Origin: an uncultured Paracoccaceae bacterium
GTDB taxonomy: Bacteria; Pseudomonadota; Alphaproteobacteria; Rhodobacterales; Rhodobacteraceae
DNA length: 64,000 nt
Assembly: GCA_947498645.1 (NCBI GenBank)
Contig: CANMKS010000001.1
Location: 1,340,032 to 1,404,031, forward strand
Reading direction: 5' to 3'
In this document: positions 60,746 to 64,000 of the stretch, piece by piece
Numbering within the stretch: position 1 is the stretch's first letter
Layout of the letters: each line of letters opens with the position of its first letter
Notes under the pieces: model-generated
Database searches by the model: none
What the model saw: only the letters and a program-made list of their open reading frames with translations
Told to the model about the DNA's origin: nothing
Position numbers and translations under genes: made by a program

Positions 60746-61785
60746 TACTTACCTCCGGCAGCTAGTTTAGCCGGCGGCTCTGCCGCTTCAACCTCCTGTG
60801 TGCTGTTGGTGTCATTGCTCGCCGTCGTACCAGTGACCTTGACGGTCTTGATCGGGCGCACTTCCTTGATTGCGGGGTTGTCCGCCTTGGCGGCAACCTT
60901 TTCCACTTCGTCAATTTCAACAACGCGGGTGATGGTTGCTGTGTGGCTGTCCACATGGCCGATAGGCTTGGCGCGAATGGCGCGGATGACCGGCTTGTTG
61001 TGGTTCAGCTTGATGACAGAGAAGGTGCAGTTGTCCTGATCAGGGTCAGCCAGAGCTTCGATTGCCTCAAGAAGGTATCCTGCAATCTCTGCCGCCTTCT
61101 TGCGACGATAGCGGTGCAGGATTTTCTGAATATGTGCTTCTTCGAGATATTGCAGGCCATCGCTTGAAACGACGACAATATCACCAACCTCAAGCTCAAA
61201 CGGGGTCTTGGGGCAATCCGATTTGGCCACGCGATCACCCAGGATCACGGAGGTCAGACAGTTGCGGTCGGGGTGGTTGCGCCCGGCCTCTTCGTCCAAC
61301 AGGCCCGATTGCACCATAAAATCAATCTGAGGCGCCATCGAATGGTCCTCATTGAGCTGCTTCATCTTGCCGCTGCGGAAATGATACAGCGGGCTGTCAC
61401 CGATGGACATCCAGTACATGCGGTTTTCCACCAACACGAGCGAAACAAGGGTTGCCCCCATGCCGCGTGTCTCGGGGTGGCGTTTGACATGATCGCGCAC
61501 AACTTCATTGGCGTTGCGCGCAGCGGTTGTCAGATACTGAGGGATTTCGGCCTCAAAGTCGCCAAAGTTTGCACTTTCAAACTTCAGTTCACTAAATACC
61601 TCTGTCACGACGATCTTACTCGCAACGTCACCTGCGGCATGGCCACCCATACCGTCGGCAAGAACGACAACACCGCTGTCCGCCCCAAAGGGGAAGTCCG
61701 CGACGATTGCGTCTTCTTGGTAGTCTCGTCCGCCTTGGCAAATAGCCGAGGCTACATCAAAACGAGGTTCAGGCGATCGCCACAT
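60745..61785 (-). CDS. PP2C-type Ser/Thr protein phosphatase
   Basis: The 346-residue phosphatase carries the metal-binding carboxylates of the family: E25-D26 in GGRDYQEDA, D44 in LADGMGGHAAG, D209 in SDGLQYL and D251-N252 in DQDNCTFSV. The catalytic domain (about 8-260) is complete. A tail of about 85 residues is Thr/Val/Lys/Glu-rich and ends AAEPPAKLAAGGK, with no membrane segment. The start at 61785 (MWRSPEPRFDV) lies 17 bp inside the FHA gene; a longer frame to 61863 adds unlikely residues. It should reverse Ser/Thr phosphorylation of the operon's proteins. Confidence 0.88.
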   Translation of the reverse strand: MWRSPEPRFDVASAICQGGRDYQEDAIVADFPFGADSGVVVLADGMGGHAAGDVASKIVVTEVFSELKFESANFGDFEAEIPQYLTTAARNANEVVRDHVKRHPETRGMGATLVSLVLVENRMYWMSIGDSPLYHFRSGKMKQLNEDHSMAPQIDFMVQSGLLDEEAGRNHPDRNCLTSVILGDRVAKSDCPKTPFELEVGDIVVVSSDGLQYLEEAHIQKILHRYRRKKAAEIAGYLLEAIEALADPDQDNCTFSVIKLNHNKPVIRAIRAKPIGHVDSHTATITRVVEIDEVEKVAAKADNPAIKEVRPIKTVKVTGTTASNDTNSTQEVEAAEPPAKLAAGGK

Positions 61786-62626
61786 CTTCGTCCTCCCCGG
61801 CAGCGCCGTCGGTCCAGTTAAATGATTTTCCACACAAAGCGATGAAGCGAAGCGTTGTTTCACCGATGCGGATCACGTCGCCGGTTTTCAGCGTTTCATT
61901 GCTGATCAATGGCTTGTCGTTCAAACGCACGATGTTTGATTTGCCGCCATGACCCAGCAGGAATTCCTTGCTGTCTTCGTCGTAGACAATTGCCGCATGG
62001 TTCATCCGTGAAATGGAATTGTCGCCAAAATCAAGCTGCACGGCCTGATCTTCGCCGCGTCCAATCTGTGACATGCCGGACATCAGTGAAAAGCTCTCGC
62101 CGCGGCCTGGGCCATCAGCCACAACGATCCAGCCAACAGGGAACTTCACGCTCTTGGTTGGTGCGGCCTTTGGTGCGTCGTTGAAAAGATCAACAACGTC
62201 GCCGTCAGATTTATCGAAGCCGATCAAACGGGTCTTTGTGCGGCGCGACCGTGCTGGTGACCGAGATGCAGCAGCAGAGGCTGCCGCTGGTGCGGGCTGT
62301 GGTGCAGCGGCGGGTGCCTGCGCAACTGGTGCCGCTGGAGCGGGTGCAGGCGCAGCGACCGCAGCAGGGACATCATCGTCTTCCAGATCCCAGATATTGA
62401 CGGCGGGTTGTGCCGGAGCGCTCTTTGGCTCGTCGACCTCAACAACACGTACTTCGGATTTAACCCGATCCGTCACAGCCGCCAAATCAGCATTGGCGGC
62501 GTCGGCCTCGCTGACCATAGACCCGATGGTCTCACGATAGGATTGCTCAAGAGATTCAACACCTTGCGCTCGCCGCTTTGCAGGCTCGTTGCGCTTCTTA
62601 CCGAGCAGATCACGAATAAATTTCAT
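61769..62626 (-). CDS. FHA-domain phosphothreonine-binding protein
   Basis: The 285-residue protein has three parts. Residues 1-60 are basic and helical. Residues about 65-125 form an Ala/Pro linker. A C-terminal FHA domain (about 160-265) has the core residues G189-R190, S204, S206 to H210 and N231 (GDNSISRMNHAAIV). TKTRLIGFDKSDGDVVDLFND before the domain could be a phosphosite-bearing motif. FHA domains bind phosphothreonine peptides, so it would recruit a kinase substrate. The PP2C gene overlaps its 3' end by 17 bp. Confidence 0.87.
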   Translation of the reverse strand: MKFIRDLLGKKRNEPAKRRAQGVESLEQSYRETIGSMVSEADAANADLAAVTDRVKSEVRVVEVDEPKSAPAQPAVNIWDLEDDDVPAAVAAPAPAPAAPVAQAPAAAPQPAPAAASAAASRSPARSRRTKTRLIGFDKSDGDVVDLFNDAPKAAPTKSVKFPVGWIVVADGPGRGESFSLMSGMSQIGRGEDQAVQLDFGDNSISRMNHAAIVYDEDSKEFLLGHGGKSNIVRLNDKPLISNETLKTGDVIRIGETTLRFIALCGKSFNWTDGAAGEDEDVAIA

Positions 62627-62684
62627 TTTACCAACCTTCCAAATTACGTCGCAGGCGGGATGCTAGCAGCAAACCGTTGCGAAT

Positions 62685-64000
62685 TTACTCCGTCGCGCCA
62701 TCGTAGGCGAATGATGCAACCCACAGGCTGCCTTCGCGTTGCACCGCGAACATAAACTGCTCTGTTCCGTCACCGATTTCACGGTCTAGGATCGTCATAA
62801 GGGTATCACGTTCATTCACCGTTTCGCCTGTCGGGATGTATGATGTGATCACGTCGCCAATGCGCAGGCCACCTTCTTGTTCGCTGGCCAGAGCAGCAAC
62901 TCTGGTCAGCCAGCCGGAGCCAGCAAATACCGTTTCAAACTCCGTGCCATCTGTCAGTGCAACTTCCTGAATGACCGGCAAGAACCAGGCATGCGTTGCC
63001 GTTTCACCGGATGCCGGGTTCAGCGTGTCAAATGTGACACTTACCGTTGGCGACAGTTCGTCAGACGATGTTTGCGCCCGTAGCACGTTCGCAATGTCAG
63101 AAATGGCACTGACCGAGGTGCCGTTTACGCCGGTAATCACCAGGCCAGGCTCAACCCAGACGGGGGATACAGGACCGGCCTCGGCGATGATGTTGGACTG
63201 CTCACCAGCTGCAACGAAGGGCAGTTGGACAGTCCAGTCAGCTGACACATTGTCGACTTCCGGAATGATTTCATTGCCGGGTGTTACGGCAGCAATCTCT
63301 ACCTCTGGACCTACGCCGATTTCTGACACTGTGTTTGGCGTTGCCGGCAATGTCATGGTAGCCGTGTCGGTATCTGCAACAGGGCGGTTTGCTGTCTGGT
63401 CCGGGAATTCGGAGCTCGCAACAGGCTCTGTGGCAGCAGGGCGCGGTGTTTCCACGGGTTCAGGCAGTGGCTCTGGCGCAGGAACCGTCGCCAACTCTAC
63501 GCTTTCAGGGCGCGCGGACGGGCGCACAACAGGCGTCGGGGCATCCGCGACCTCGGGACCTTCCACAACGGCAGGAGGCTCTGCAACCGGATCGGTTGTG
63601 GCTTGCGTTTCCGCAGGCGCAGCGGGTGGCTCGACAGCCACTTCAGGTGCGACAGCGACAACTTCTTCCTCAACAGGTGCTGCTTCGGTCACGACCGGGG
63701 TGTCGGGCACCACAGCGACTTCGGGTTCAACAGGTGTTTCAGCAACAACTGGTGCTTCGGCAGCTTCAACAACCGCTGTCTCGGGCGCTGGTGCTTCCGT
63801 TGCGGGTGTGTCTGTCGCAGGTGCTTCCGCCGCAGGTGTAGAAGCTTGCTCAACAACAGGGGCTGCTTCTTCGCCACCAGTCATCATGAACGCGCCAACG
63901 CCAACCAACAATGCAACAGCGGCAGCAGAGCCAAGCAGTAAGGGCATTTTCGACTTTTGCTCAGCCGCGGCAGCAGGCGCAGCGCTTGCATCAGCAGGGG
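62685..64000 (-). CDS. Membrane protein with PDZ-like domains, 5' truncated
   Basis: The frame is open to the window edge, so the N-terminus is missing; the visible 438 codons begin inside a cytoplasmic part (PADASAAPAAAEQKSK). One membrane helix follows (LLLGSAAAVALLVGVGAFMM), then about 200 residues rich in Pro, Ala, Glu and Val. Two PDZ-like segments come last: VWVEPGLVITGVNGTSVSAI and later GGLRIGDVITSYIPTGETVN. Kinase-phosphatase-FHA operons often begin with a membrane Ser/Thr kinase of this layout, so an upstream kinase domain is likely but not visible. Confidence 0.65.
   Translation of the reverse strand, partial: PADASAAPAAAAEQKSKMPLLLGSAAAVALLVGVGAFMMTGGEEAAPVVEQASTPAAEAPATDTPATEAPAPETAVVEAAEAPVVAETPVEPEVAVVPDTPVVTEAAPVEEEVVAVAPEVAVEPPAAPAETQATTDPVAEPPAVVEGPEVADAPTPVVRPSARPESVELATVPAPEPLPEPVETPRPAATEPVASSEFPDQTANRPVADTDTATMTLPATPNTVSEIGVGPEVEIAAVTPGNEIIPEVDNVSADWTVQLPFVAAGEQSNIIAEAGPVSPVWVEPGLVITGVNGTSVSAISDIANVLRAQTSSDELSPTVSVTFDTLNPASGETATHAWFLPVIQEVALTDGTEFETVFAGSGWLTRVAALASEQEGGLRIGDVITSYIPTGETVNERDTLMTILDREIGDGTEQFMFAVQREGSLWVASFAYDGATE

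Noticed and set aside
62685-64000. Calling the truncated membrane protein a Ser/Thr kinase outright
   Set aside because: No kinase motif is in the visible part; only context suggests it.

Overview
The window is a chromosomal segment of an alphaproteobacterium, most likely a Rhodobacteraceae member of the Roseobacter group. The evidence is protein family content and gene order: a respiratory formate dehydrogenase with DUF3305/DUF3306/TorD accessory genes, a glycogen operon, and non-pyrrolysine MttB and DUF374 homologues. No species is assigned. About 90% of the sequence is coding. There is one tRNA gene (Trp), no rRNA, no CRISPR and no intact insertion sequence.

Region 1 (1-20.9 kb) is the transcription/translation core: rpoB (5' truncated by the window edge), rpoC, rpsL-rpsG-fusA-tuf, tRNA-Trp, secE-nusG and rplK-rplA. 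The usual order is broken. Accessory genes separate rpoC from rpsL (Usp, DMT exporter, lipoprotein), tuf from tRNA-Trp (glycosyltransferase/FkbM protein, LuxR remnant, two acyltransferase families) and tRNA-Trp from secE (sulfotransferase-like). rplK-rplA is followed by a terminator rather than rplJ-rplL-rpoB. Short palindromes of a GTAGGGTGGG-type family sit in several spacers.

Region 2 (20.9-34.9 kb) is one functional unit: a Tup-type tungstate (or molybdate) ABC transporter, a reverse-strand set (DUF6505, biotin/lipoate-ligase-like, Mrp/ApbC, DUF6494, polyferredoxin) and a forward-strand formate dehydrogenase operon (DUF3305, DUF3306, TorD-like, a small Tat peptide, FdhA with Cys at the metal ligand, FdhB, FdhC and a 42-aa peptide).

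Region 3 (34.9-40.3 kb) is looser: a GntR regulator, an MFS transporter, a possible GNAT-fold protein paired with a LysR-type HTH protein that has a non-LysR C-terminus, an 88-aa ORF and more than 700 bp without a gene. Region 4 (40.3-51.5 kb) is a complete glycogen synthesis and degradation operon, glgB-glgC-glgA-glgX-pgm-glgP. Region 5 (51.5-54.0 kb) is a LysR gene divergent from an MttB-family methyltransferase gene.

Region 6 (54.0-64.0 kb, all reverse strand) is the most novel part. It holds a membrane protein with PDZ-like domains (cut by the window end), an FHA protein, a PP2C phosphatase, three dynamin-type or related P-loop GTPases, a 120-aa roadblock-like protein, an unknown 252-aa protein and a haloacetate-dehalogenase-like hydrolase. 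Most junctions overlap or are tightly spaced. I read it as a phosphorylation-controlled membrane-GTPase system.
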